Shown here one piece after another: positions 36,920-48,700 of a stretch of DNA of 64,000 nt (its first letter is position 1; each line of letters begins with the position of its first letter). The stretch comes from Azolla caroliniana (Eukaryota > Polypodiophyta). The notes under the pieces are model-generated. The model made no database searches. It had not been told where the DNA came from and worked only from the letters and a program-made list of their open reading frames with translations. The DNA lies in contig JBHGNT010000005.1 of the NCBI GenBank assembly GCA_043228905.1, positions 558,001-622,000 on the forward strand, given 5' to 3'. The position numbers were made by a program, and so were the translations under genes.

Positions 36920-39900
36920 ATGCATATTATGGGATTGAATATGGCCACAGATCTCTCCTTGGGTCATCATGAGGCCATGAATAACGAGGATATTAAAAAT
37001 AACACACCCGACAACAATTTTAAAATTACTAGCCCATTAACTTATAAAGATAATTATGCTAGTAACATAATATTATATGATAATCATAACGAGCCCAATA
37101 ATATGAGTATTGTTCGAGACGAGCAAATGAGCATTAATGCCATGTACTCGGACTTACGTGCACTTGAGGTGTACCACAAAGCCCTCCATGAGGAACGCCA
37201 CAAGGTCCGGGCATTCGAGCATGAGTTGCCCTTTTGTATGCAACTCTTGGATGATGGTAACCAAATTACGAACTAGTATTTGTTAGAGTTTTATATTATC
37301 CTTACATGTAATATGTATGTGTTTATGTAGGGGTGATTGTGTGCATAGGTACATACATAATGTTTGTGTATATTGACAATGATAGTGATATTAACAATGA
37401 TAGTGATATTGACATTGTTAAAAGCTATATGCATGCATTGTATGTTATAAACTTATATGTATGTATGTATACATTGGTACTGTTAAAGCCATATACATTT
37501 ATGTACATGTATGTTCTCAAATGTTGGAGCTAATGATCTCATTTTGGAGTATTGAGAGTGCTTGTGAGCTCACATGTTTTCACTAATTGTTTGAATTTAT
37601 GTGAACCAGCCATTGAAGCTTCCCGTGAGCACCTCGAAGATAGACTCACGTGTAAACTTCACACTCCTAGTCTTGATGATTCTAAAACTCCAAAGTTTGT
37701 GCATACTGGCGGCTCAATGCTTCCGACCCTTGGGGAATTTTATACGAAACCAAACCACTTCAAACGCAAGTGGACATCATATGTAGATGTCAATTCGGAA
37801 TATAAACAAGAAACTCGACTAATCTCAAGCACACACCCAATTGCTAAATGGATACCCACCCCATCCCCTAATGATCGTATTGGCTATGAGAACCCTTCAT
37901 CCTCAAATATTCAAGCCCAGGCAAGTCCTCGAATCAAGAGATGATTGCACCAATATATAAGTTTGGTATACTACAAAAATGTTAGTTGATAACTAATGGT
38001 TGATAACTCCAATGATTGCATGCATTGTTTTGTCTGAGTAAAATCCTCGCTAGTTTAATGTTTACTATTTGATGTTTGATTTCTTCACAGGGTAACTTCA
38101 TTAAAGGAAGCATAGGAAAATTTGAAGAGCTATGTGTGAAGCCCGAACCTAGTGCACACCCCTTGAATCAAAATTACATGAAGGTTGTTATCAATGGTGC
38201 ACCGATTAGTAACATGGAGGGTAATAATCTCTCGTCAAGTCCCATGATATGTAACATGAATGGCATCGCTAAGCTCTCCAACGAACTACACCAAGTTTCA
38301 TCATTAAACGTATCGAAACCAACATTAGCAATGAGTAGTGCTCCTGCTATGCAAAGGAAACCAAGGAGATGCTGGTCCCCTGAACTCCATCAACTCTTTC
38401 TAAAATCTCTCAACCATTTAGGAGGATGCCAAGGTGATGACCATTAATGAATTGCTTGTGGCATATGTTTAACAATATTAATATTATACAAGAATTAGCT
38501 AGCAATGAATTCTATGGTTACAATCCTCATTGTGCTATAATTATAGTGGTATTCAACATCATGTGATTGTCTCTACAATTTATGTAATGACTAAGTTGGT
38601 TCTTTTGAATCTTCTTATCCAAATTACCATCTAATTCCTCTAAGTTGGTACGTTACCTTGTTTTGTATGGTACGAACTGGGTCTAGAATTTAAATACATT
38701 TAATCATGACATGTTAAAGTTTCCTTCACAATGTTATTGCATCTAATTCGTTGGTGTCCGTATGCTCTTATATCATATTGTATAGATTGAATGCACTCAT
38801 TCATCACAATATACTCGAGCAACAATGATTTCTGTAAGGATGCATCGTACAAAAATACCATGGCACACACATGTTGTATGATTACTATGTTGAAGACATT
38901 CTCCACCATAATGTTTAACTTGCATTGATCTGTACAGTAGCAACACCGAAACAAATTCGTGAGTTGATGAATGTCGAAGGTCTTACAAATGATGAAGTCA
39001 AGAGCCATCTCCAGGTAAAACTTCACTTCCTCATTTTAGATTATCAATATGACTTCGTATAAACCATATTGAAATTTAACTTTCGATTGCACCACCTAAT
39101 GAGTACACATTAAGGTGTGAAAGCAAAAACATCACCCTCCCTTCAGAATATACAACTAACAAATTACTTGGTGTTGTTCAATTGATCTATTTTGTGTCAA
39201 TCCACACTTGTACTTAATGCACTACATTATATGATTCTCTTCAAGGAACCAAGAAATCGCTATGTAAAATATATAATGTATTTGTTGCGACACGACAAAA
39301 ATGACGGCTTAGATTAATTATTTCTCGTTACTTCATGGCTCTAAATATCAAAAAAACATGGGAGTGATTGAAGCATCTTCATCATATTATTGACATGTTA
39401 ATGAAACATGAAGTGATTGAATCATCTTCATCATATTCGTGACATGTTAATGAAACATGGGAGTGATTGAAGCATCTTCATCATATTATTGACATGTTAA
39501 TGAAACATGAAGTGATTGAAGCATCTTCATCATATTATTGACATGTTAAAAACCCCTAGCTAGCTAGGTATGCTAGTCATGGTGTATGAGGATGTTATGA
39601 ATGAATACAACATAATTAGATGAATGAATACACTAAACTATGCATGTATGTATATATATGAATCATGGTGGATTGGATCAATTGATTAATTCTAGTTTTT
39701 TATTCTGCTTAATCTTTGTGTTAGAAATTTCGGCTTCACATGAGAAGGCCAAACATTAACATGGGCGAGATGGAGTCAAGCAAGCAAAGTGGAGCTGCAG
39801 GAGATGGACAGCATGTTGTTGTTTTTGGGTGCAATCCATTGATGCGAGGGCTGTCTCAAACAGACAATTATGATGCCTATCACGATCATAATGATGATGA

Positions 39901-40111
39901 TCCACGACAGGCTCACAGGAATTTGCCATTAATTTGCGATAACAGTGAAGTAACTTCAATGGAGGATGATGAGACAGTAGATAACCACCAACAGGAAGAA
40001 CGAAGAAATATATATAGCCGCCAAGGTGTTGATCATCACAGGCAAAGATTAGATATAAATCAAGAGAATTTTGATCTGAGGATCGCATGCACCACCAAAT
40101 CCTGCCAATGA
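36920..40111 (+). CDS. HHO/NIGT1/HRS1-type GARP (G2-like MYB) transcription factor, five exons
   Basis: Plant nuclear regulator of the HHO/NIGT1 group, which in known species mostly represses nitrate and phosphate starvation genes. Exons: 36920-37256, 37610-37920, 38091-38433, 38938-39014 and 39725-40111; frame kept, 484 residues. Residues about 84-122 carry the group's N-terminal coiled block ([19 protein letters not shown] and ELPFC, then AIEASREHL across the first junction). The GARP domain spans about 304-365: [53 protein letters not shown]. The second intron has a GC donor (AG|GCAAGT at 37921), the other donors are GT. The acceptor of exon 4 is a CAGTAG doublet. Starts at 36929 and 36941 are equally possible. 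A DLSL word near the N-terminus and an acidic, Asp/His-rich C-terminus are seen; function in this species is inference from the family. Confidence 0.92.
39357..39549 (+). repeat. 49/50-bp minisatellite in an intron of the HHO-type gene
   Basis: Four adjacent units starting catg at 39357, 39407, 39456 and 39506. Units 1 and 3 begin catgggag, units 2 and 4 begin catgaag, so the array looks like two copies of a 99-bp dimer. The last unit is slightly truncated. Confidence 0.93.
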
Positions 40112-43100
40112 TATATGAATGGGGGAGTGATTTATAAGTGGTATTGTTATTATTTCTCACCCAAATAGCTGCGATTTGTATCAGTAAGGCCGAATCTGAG
40201 TATATTTTATTTCGACCTTTAGCAAATTTTTAACATTTCAAGGAAATCCATCACGTTTCATGGCAGCTTCATCAAATAAAAAGTGTAAAATCTCTGTACG
40301 CTTTTTTTCTTCTTTGTTTCCAAGGATAATCCTTGCCCTAAACCTTGGAAAAGTTACACATTTTTATATTAGAGAACTAATTACACCATGTAAACTAGAA
40401 ACATTACCAATATATATATATATATAATCAGGAATGAGATTTAATTAAAGCTAGTTAATTAATCACAGATTATCCGAACTATATATGTCAAGCCTCAATT
40501 GACATATAACTAGATATGACTTATGAACCTCATTAACAATAGTTAACAAGATGGTCGGGTGATTTAGAGGAGGATTTTATTTTGGACACCATGGTATCCC
40601 TCTTTATTGTATAAGTTGGACTTGTAGTCCTTTGGAGATATTTGAAAGAAAATTGCCGAATTGTGCTTCGGTAGGAAATAAAAAATTGGATGATGGCCCG
40701 TTGTTTTGTCGAAATGGATCTTTCGTGTTGTCACTGAAATCGGAGATAAACTATGGAACATTAAACATTCTAGAGAACCTCAAAGACTTCTCTTTTAAGG
40801 AGCACCCGAATATGGAAAATCTGGTACCGCATATCAATGTGCTTTTTGGAAGATCTCATATCGTAGGGTAAAAGCCATAATCATGTGGAAAACCTAGAAC
40901 GAATAAAATAAATATGTTTTACTCCCAAAAGAGTCAAAAATATGGTACCATAAGGAAACAACCTCTACAAATGACTTAGAACATCTCCTCATTGTGTGCA
41001 TAGTTAACCTTTGCTTACATTTGATTAAAATATAGACCTTCATATCTCAATCCAAAGGAAAGGGACATTCCAATCTTGTATGTTTTTTTGGCTTGGTAGA
41101 TATGAAGATTTTAAATGAATGAAGTCAATATTTGATTTCTTTATTTTTGCTACATTGAGAGGCATAGACTAGGAAGAGAAAGAAAGTATCTTTTTCATTT
41201 TGATGCAATTGGAAACCGACAAAGATGATTTAGGACATGATTTTAATCCACAAGAAGAGCAAAAGGTACGAACACTTGGATGTTGTTATCGCTCCTCATT
41301 GATTTGTTGTATAAATACTTTGTAATTAATGGTTAATCGGCAATATAGTTAGTTTCCCAAGGTCTTCTTTACCATAAAAGAACAATAAAATAGTGGTTGT
41401 GTTTACAAGTGATGGACAATCACGTTGACAAGAAGGAAATGTTTAAACATTTGAAAACTGCATATCTTGTTTTGAAATATTTGCTAACCAAAAACATTTT
41501 TGCTCAATGTTACCCAATGAAGCCTCATCTACACCCACATGTTTTTATGTGACCTATAAAATGCTAGCATGTTGATTGAAGCTCTCCCTTTCACAAGTGT
41601 TCCAAAGTTCTATCTTGAATAGACCGCTCTCTACACGAGTTTGAAACAAATTTATGACCTTTTAGCATGGCGTCTTTCCACACAAGGCCTTCTATATTGC
41701 TTAATGATAGTTTACCTATGACAACCATATTATGCAACGAATTCTCTACAATTGCTTCAACGTGCAACCCTTTTTCCAACATCTTATTCCATGTCTTGTG
41801 AGCCCAAATTATGATATTCTTGTAACCAACCTAAGTTTCATATTCGCAAAGAATCACCTATGAGAGATGATGATACTATTCCAAGGCTTGAAATTCCACA
41901 CCTTATGAACTCCTGTCTATACCGCCTCCAACTTGTTTGTAACCCCTTCCACTCATGACATGGCAGAATGCAACCTATGAAAGATTTCCACAAACATGCA
42001 ATAGCTAGCTAAATGTTTTGAGTTCTTATTTTCTTGTGGAAATGGAGCGATGAGGACAAACCATGAGCCTTGGTTCCTTCAATCCAAACATGCCGCATTG
42101 TGAACTGAGTCCATCCATCTAATATATATATATATATATATGTTCAAGAAACAAGTAGAAGGGGGGAGGGGTTGGTTTTCTAATGTGAGACATAAAATGT
42201 GGGGGTATGGTGTTGAATTTTACCAAAACTGGAAGGGATAGTATGGAAAAACAATAGGATTTATAGAAACCCTAAACCCTCTCTCTTTCTCTCTGTATAT
42301 ATATGGAGAGAAAGGGAAACTGAGGTGAAATTATGTCTCTGTTTTTTCTCTTACTCTGTTTTTTTTTTTAATCTTGTTGTGTTTGCTCTGTATATAGCCA
42401 TCATGGGAATGCTGCTATTCTCTGGTTCCATGAGTCTAGCTCCCATAGACTGTGAGATGGCAAACAACAACAGATCAAGGTTTTGCTTTGCAAGCTAGGC
42501 TTACCATCTCTCCCACGCCTTTTAGCTTGCCAGTTAAACTTGGTACAAAAACCATAAACTACAGTATGACCCCAAAACAATGGTATCTCCTCCTCCTTCT
42601 TCTTCTTCATTACAATGGAAACTTTTCCTTTTTTATGTTTGTTTGTTTTCTGTTCCTGCTTAATTAACCTCATAACAAAAACTTGGTTACAATTGTGGTT
42701 TTGTTGGAGGCTTTTTTTTTATGTGTGTGTTTTGGTTCAATGTATTTTGGCAAAACAAAAGAAAAATAATACTATCATATTATGTGCATTTCACAATGTA
42801 TTATTCCAAATGTGAAATCAAGAGGAATGAATTTGAAATGTGGTTTCACACACATGGCACTTGCAATTGAGAGGAAATTGGGTAACCCATTAACTCGAAT
42901 ACATTGATGGCCAACATTTTGCCATCCCACGAAAAAGCCCAAAAATATTTTGATCTAACAAACCAAACACATATTACGGTGCAACAGATAGACAAACATT
43001 CTTGTTCCTCTCGCACACCGATGAAGTTGGGCTATGGGTTGATAGACTTGTGCCTAATTCCATACATTTTGCCAATTTTTTTCCTAATCACAAAACCTTA

Positions 43101-43383
43101 TCCAACAATTATATCAACGTTGCAATGATGAGTGTATTGGTTGTGGATTCTCACGTGGATGTTCTTTATGGACGATAAGAACTCTAATTCTAATTCTAAT
43201 TCTAGTAGGAAATTGCCAAGAATTAACAATTTTTTTCTACCAAACCATTCCAATTCAAATGGGTGAAAATCTATGACAATATCATGAAATTAACATAGTC
43301 TCCTTTACACCACATGTTGGCACACCTTTGAATGTTGCGTCTTGTTGTTTCCCACATGGTAGAATGTGGTAAGATCATGTGAG
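40112..43383. other. Intergenic stretch between the HHO-type and glycosylase genes
   Basis: No gene is recognised. It has TA runs near 40411-40426 and 42122-42141, and at 42270-42660 a leader-like segment (CT-rich, then several short inverted repeats such as agtcta..tagact and gcaagcta..tagcttgc). No long reading frame follows, so I do not call a gene there. An attcta hexamer run lies near 43180-43206. Confidence 0.55.
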
Positions 43384-45766
43384 TTATAGTATGGTAGTTT
43401 CATAGAAGTGTTTGCAGGCTTCTTGTCGGAAACATTGAATGAGGTGGTCGTTTGTCATCCCTGACGCTTGCATAAATGAATACACAATTGATGGACCAAC
43501 AAACCTAAACCCTCTCTTCACGAGGTCTTTGCTTACACACTCTGACTTCGATGTCTTTGATGGAACTTGTGGGGTATCTCGGTATATCTTTGCAATTGGC
43601 TTGTTACCAAAAAAAGCCCAAAGGTATTTATCGAAGGAGCTGAACTCTTTCACAATCTGAAAAAAAATTGTAAAACATACTTTTCAAGTTAACCAAATGT
43701 TATTTCTCAATCTCGAATAATAATTCTTTTGTCACGGGGCTCAACAAGGTACTCATGCTAATATGATTCCAATGCTTTGTAATATATACACCTGTAAAAT
43801 TTGTTGTGCATTATTGACGATCCCTCGAATCTTTCCTGATAGTAGGAGTAAACTTTGGTTGGCTTCTAACATTTGAATATCCTTCTCAGTGAATGAGGCT
43901 ACTTTTGATGGGTCATAGCCACAAAATGCTTCCCTATGCAACATATTCCAAATAAAATGATATGGATATAATGTTTCACAAACATTTTTTTATAGCTTTG
44001 CAAAAATATCAAGAAATTTGTAAAGTGATTGAAAAGCAATTCACATTATGATATCAAGAAATTATACCTATACGCATCTCGCTTGTGAAGAATATTTGTC
44101 CAGTTGAGTTCTACCCTAGCTCCCGCAAGGACCAAAAGCTCAAATAACCTCCTGGGTGTCAACAACATCTTAGAGAGAAGGCGATACTATCAACAATATG
44201 TATTTCTTGTGCTATAAATGATTATTTACCTATCATCATGCACTGGTACTCCCCATTCCTCGTCGTGATATTTTACATAAACAGAATCTAATTTCACAAA
44301 GGGTAGATATTACAAATCAAAATAAAACAAGAATCAAGATAGGGGCAATATATTGTTTAATAAAATAAGCTATACATAACCTTGTCATAACCCAACCATA
44401 AGAACACCAAACCAAGAAAAGGCATCGAAAGTATGTGGGCAGAGGAACATGTATAATGTATGATACTAATGGCAATCGATGTAACCCCTTGCCAAGATGG
44501 TGCAAGACAATAATTCATGAAAATCTTAACATATATTATCCTACAATATTTCTTCACTAGGTCTTTATTCAAATGTGGAATGGATATTGTAAACAACCAC
44601 CAAGAAAATTCCATCCTTCGGAGAGCACTACTACCCCGGGTGGAAGATAACTCATTAGATCCCTACATTTCACGTAGTGTAGTGCCATAGCACATAGCAC
44701 ACACACACACACACGAAATCAACTAATCAGAACTAAAAGTGGCATTTCACCAGGGAGTTTTGATAGCTGTGGTCATGCTTAATGCAAGGGTGAATGGGTC
44801 TTATGTTGCCCAGTGAGCAAGTGTGAACACATATTTTGAAAGGAGCAAGACTTGTATAGTGGATGATCGTGTTTCCCTCCACTTCCTCGGGCCTACTATA
44901 GCCAGCATTTAAGAACAATGTGGGAAAATAAAAGTTTATGTATATTTCTCCATTAACAACTTAAAACTTTGCCTACCAGTTTGTGGGGTGATGAACTTGC
45001 ATCTGGAGGGTTCAACCATAACCAATGACAAAGGGTGGGTTGAGACATCGGGAACTACACGGGAATTCTTTCCAACCTTCCTTCCACATACCCCCAACTT
45101 TCTTTGGACACTTAAATCAATAATATCGCTCTCCGTGGCAAGAGTCGGCTCCTCCTTCAGATGGAGCATATTAACCTTATTAGTATCGGCTTCGACCGGT
45201 GATACAATTTGAAAGAGATCCGACGATGAGGCCGAGGACAACGAGAAAGCAGGAGGGCCAATTGTTCTTTTCCCAAATTCATATTCCTTAATCCTGGGGT
45301 AGAGCACTGGTTTTGGCAAAATGGATAAGGGGGTTTGAGGTTGGGGCTTTAGATAAGAAACTTGGGCTTCCTTGGGACAAACTTCGGATTTTCTCTGGCA
45401 CATCATTTGTCGGGGTGAAACTGGTAACTTGCGGCGAGGGGGAACATTGGTGTCAATGTAACGGTCCACACCCATATTTTCAGGTTTACGAGAAGAAGGT
45501 TTCTTCATGGAGGGTTTCGGGGTAGGGGTTGAGGTTGAGGTTGGGGAGGGGGGGGGCGGGGGACAAGACTTTGGGGCCAAAGATGGCGAAGTTTTGAACA
45601 CAACATTGACAAGAGGTATCTTGATTGAGGAAGGTTTCAAACCTCTTCTCAATCCTCCTCCTCTTCCATCACATGGCTTAATCTCTTGGTTAACATGTAT
45701 ATTGGTCAATAGAGTTGTAGGTTTTAGGACATGCCTATTTCGACCTATATGATCGTTAGAGGACAT
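43384..45766 (-). CDS. DNA-3-methyladenine glycosylase I (TAG family), five exons
   Basis: Base-excision repair enzyme that removes 3-methyladenine. Minus-strand exons: 45766-44977, 44287-44230, 44151-44068, 43933-43792 and 43656-43384; all GT-AG, frame kept, 448 residues. The glycosylase domain starts near residue 254 (SRCKFITPQT) and continues KYHDEEWGVPVHDD, LFELLVLAGARVELNW, FTEKDI, then VSKDLVKRGFRFVGPSIVYS and NDHLIQCF. The four ligands of the family's zinc snap are present: C256, H271, H429 and C433. The position of the bacterial catalytic Glu38 appears to hold alanine, as I recall for plant members. The first 250 residues are a Pro/Ser/Lys-rich extension with a run of six prolines; plant homologues also have such extensions, with no known enzymatic part. 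ATG at 45766 is in a clean frame; an organelle or nuclear address in the extension cannot be read by eye. Confidence 0.92.
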
Positions 45767-48700
45767 AGCTATGTATGTCTATAGGTTTAAAAACCTACTA
45801 ATTCTTCTTCTATTTCTATAGAGTTTTATGTGCGTTTAGTTCTTTTAACTTTTCTTCCTCTCTTTCTATTGGAAGTTCTAAGATTGTCCCTAGGTTGGGT
45901 TGGTATCTATTGAAAGAGGGGAGACAAAGAAAGTATGAGTTGAGTGTTGGTAGGGGAGGGCAAAAAATAAACCTCTTAATACTTCTTGGATGATGGATGA
46001 TAACACTCACAAACATGTATGTCTTGAATTGTGGGGAGAGATAGTTTGAATGTGGAGAGGGCAATTTGTGTGTGAAGTCTAGAGAGAGAGAGAGAGAGAG
46101 AGGTATGGGTTCGAATCACTACTTCCACACATCTTTGTCACATTGTAATATCGGTCTCCTAAACTACATGCCACATCGGTATATTGAATTAACCTCACAA
46201 ATATAAAATGAAGTAAGAGAGACTCTATGATTGTCTGCATGAATTACAAGATGTAGATGCTACGTAATTCGTTTTTTTTTTGTTTGGGGTGGGACCGTGG
46301 GGCACATAGGAAGTACGTCACTTTGTTTTCTGAATACTACCGTGAACTTCTCAATGTCTCTTTAGTGTGGATGAGACTAAATTTCTAGTTATTTCGATGT
46401 CCACTTCATTGATATTCTTTCCTTCACATACAAAGAGTATTGGTAGCTAACAATTCATTTCTTGCCAATTGGTGCGGTAAATATGGTTGAATAAACCAAC
46501 GAAGATTTGTCGTGTTGCTTTTGCTAGCACCCCTCTACTTGGCACAACCCCGCGAATAATAAATTGCATCATCTTGTGTTGATATGGTCAACTATGTGGG
46601 AAGAATGTTTTTGTTAGGCATCAAGTAGCTATGTAGACCATATTCGCTTAAGCCATGGTTGACACCATATAAGCACAAATGATATCTCACCAACAATAAG
46701 CAATAGTTCTTGGTTGTGTAGTTGCACTACTACCATCTAACCAACAATATACACAATTGGTCTTAGCATTCCGTTGCAAATCTCTCTTTGCACCACATTG
46801 CCCAAGTCATAGAGAAACTATTGTACCATCTTGTGATGTTGTTGCTAGAGAATGGATAGTTTTGTGGCCAATAGTCTTGATGATTTGTAGCTATCTATCT
46901 ATAGATAGTCACTCTACTTTTTTACAAATATTACCCCAAATAGCAAGGGGTATATTTTCCCCATTTAAAAAATAAAATTACACATGGTAAGGGATATATC
47001 CCTTTTGAACACAAAAAATAAAAACATGAGTCATTGAGTTGAGTGTTTAATCATGTGCAATAGAAGGCCAATGTACATCTCATTGTTTTGTATGCTCTTC
47101 ACCTAGGATGGTTATGATGGATGTACATACCACATGATTGTGATATATGCTTGTACATCGGTTGGATTTAAAAAAATGGTGACACTTGATAGTCTACCAT
47201 CATGGCAAGAATGAGAATCATATAGGTACGTCAATTCCCAATCCACATAAAACGTACACAATTACTTATATGCAAGAATGAGAATCAAATATGTACGTCA
47301 ATGGTTATTGTTGTTATGGTATCAATTAGTAGACCATGGTGTAGCACCTTCAATTATTTTCAATGCATGTGAACGACCATGCGTAAATGTAGTGATTGGA
47401 CACTACTTACCTCGGATCATTTATCGTGCCAATATCCACTTATCGCATACCTATTAGTCTTAGAATTATCATTCACAATCCAAGAATAAGAGTTTATTTA
47501 GTTATGCACAAGTTTAATGCTAGCATATACATACGTTTAGGCAATGATATCATATATCGAGAGAAGAGCCATAACTTGCACATGCTCATTTGTCTCTTTC
47601 AATTACTATAATTTGTTTTAAACTTTTGATTGGTCTCCGTTAATGTTTTGGTACTATGAAGTATCATTACCTCGTTAACACCTCGTACATTAATTTGTCA
47701 GAAGAACATGTTCTTTTTGTTGATGGCAAAACAAAGCTCCAACTTCATTTAGTATTTAATTATCATATTTGTTTACCTTGCACTTTGATATAGAGCACCA
47801 CCCCACGTATCATTTGCCATGTCAGTAAAGAAACAAAAAATATCATGTCTGGTTTGTCATTGTAATACAATTTACTTTGAAAACTCATATCATCTATTAC
47901 GCACCTTGTAATACAATATAGATGTTTAAGAAGAGCTTCTTCCAAAGTACTGATGTTGTGTCTCCCCAAAAGACTAGGTTTGATGTGTCAATGCTTATGA
48001 ATGTCCTCTTTTCTCATAGGTATAATTTTGATCTAAAATTCAGGAGAAACCAAGAGCACACAATTCATGTTCCTTTCTCCTTCATGCACATAAAATGTGC
48101 ACCTTATTGTGTAGCTAGTATGATATAGGTTAGAGTATCTTTACAATATTTGTGTGCACAAAGGAAGGACACATGCACAATGCCCGAACGTACGCATGAA
48201 ATTTCAAATCATTTATTTTATACATCGACATTCTCACAATCTATAAAGATTCTTAAAAAATATCTCTACTTAATTTCTCATACTTATTTCTCTAAATCGT
48301 CACTAACTTTCAATGCTAACCATTATCACACCATCAAATGATAGAGAAGTTGGGATATTTTAAACCCTAAGAATCCATAGAACTCATTTGTACCCAACTT
48401 ACTAGAAAAGAAATAGACATTGAGGACTTGAGCCCAAGAATCCATGAAAAAACCTCAATTATAACATGAAAAACAAGAAGTCATGATTATGATCTTTAGT
48501 AAGAAAATATTTAGTAAGAAAATATCTTTACACCCAACTAATTAAGGGGGGAATAAAACTCATTGAACAACAACGAAATACAAGAATTAAGAAATTACAA
48601 ATTGGGAATAGGAAGTTGTTACAATAAGACAAAGATAAGCATTATTTCAAGAATTTGCATAGGAAGAAATGGGGAGATTAAGGTGTTTTTTGTAAAACCT

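Noticed and set aside
39357-39549. CRISPR-like spacing of near-identical units
   Set aside because: Units abut each other with no unique spacers, and the setting is a plant intron. It is a minisatellite.
40632-40871. Open frame of 79 codons on the plus strand
   Set aside because: Protein-like in composition but without a family signature, splice partner or upstream context. It is within the range expected by chance.
42400-42560. Hairpin resembling a miR482-type precursor (word cttaccatctctcccacgcc with partial complement upstream)
   Set aside because: Only about seven consecutive base pairs support the arm, similarity to known miR482 members is moderate as I recall them, and competing inverted repeats (agtcta..tagact, gcaagcta..tagcttgc) fold more easily. 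Small-RNA reads would be needed.
43439-45752. Plus-strand open frames across the glycosylase gene
   Set aside because: They are shadows of the minus-strand exons. Only the minus-strand reading gives the glycosylase motifs and proper splice sites.
46100-46120. T-arm-like word ggttcgaatcac beside a GA run
   Set aside because: No acceptor, D or anticodon arm can be placed upstream, where the sequence is a plain GA repeat.
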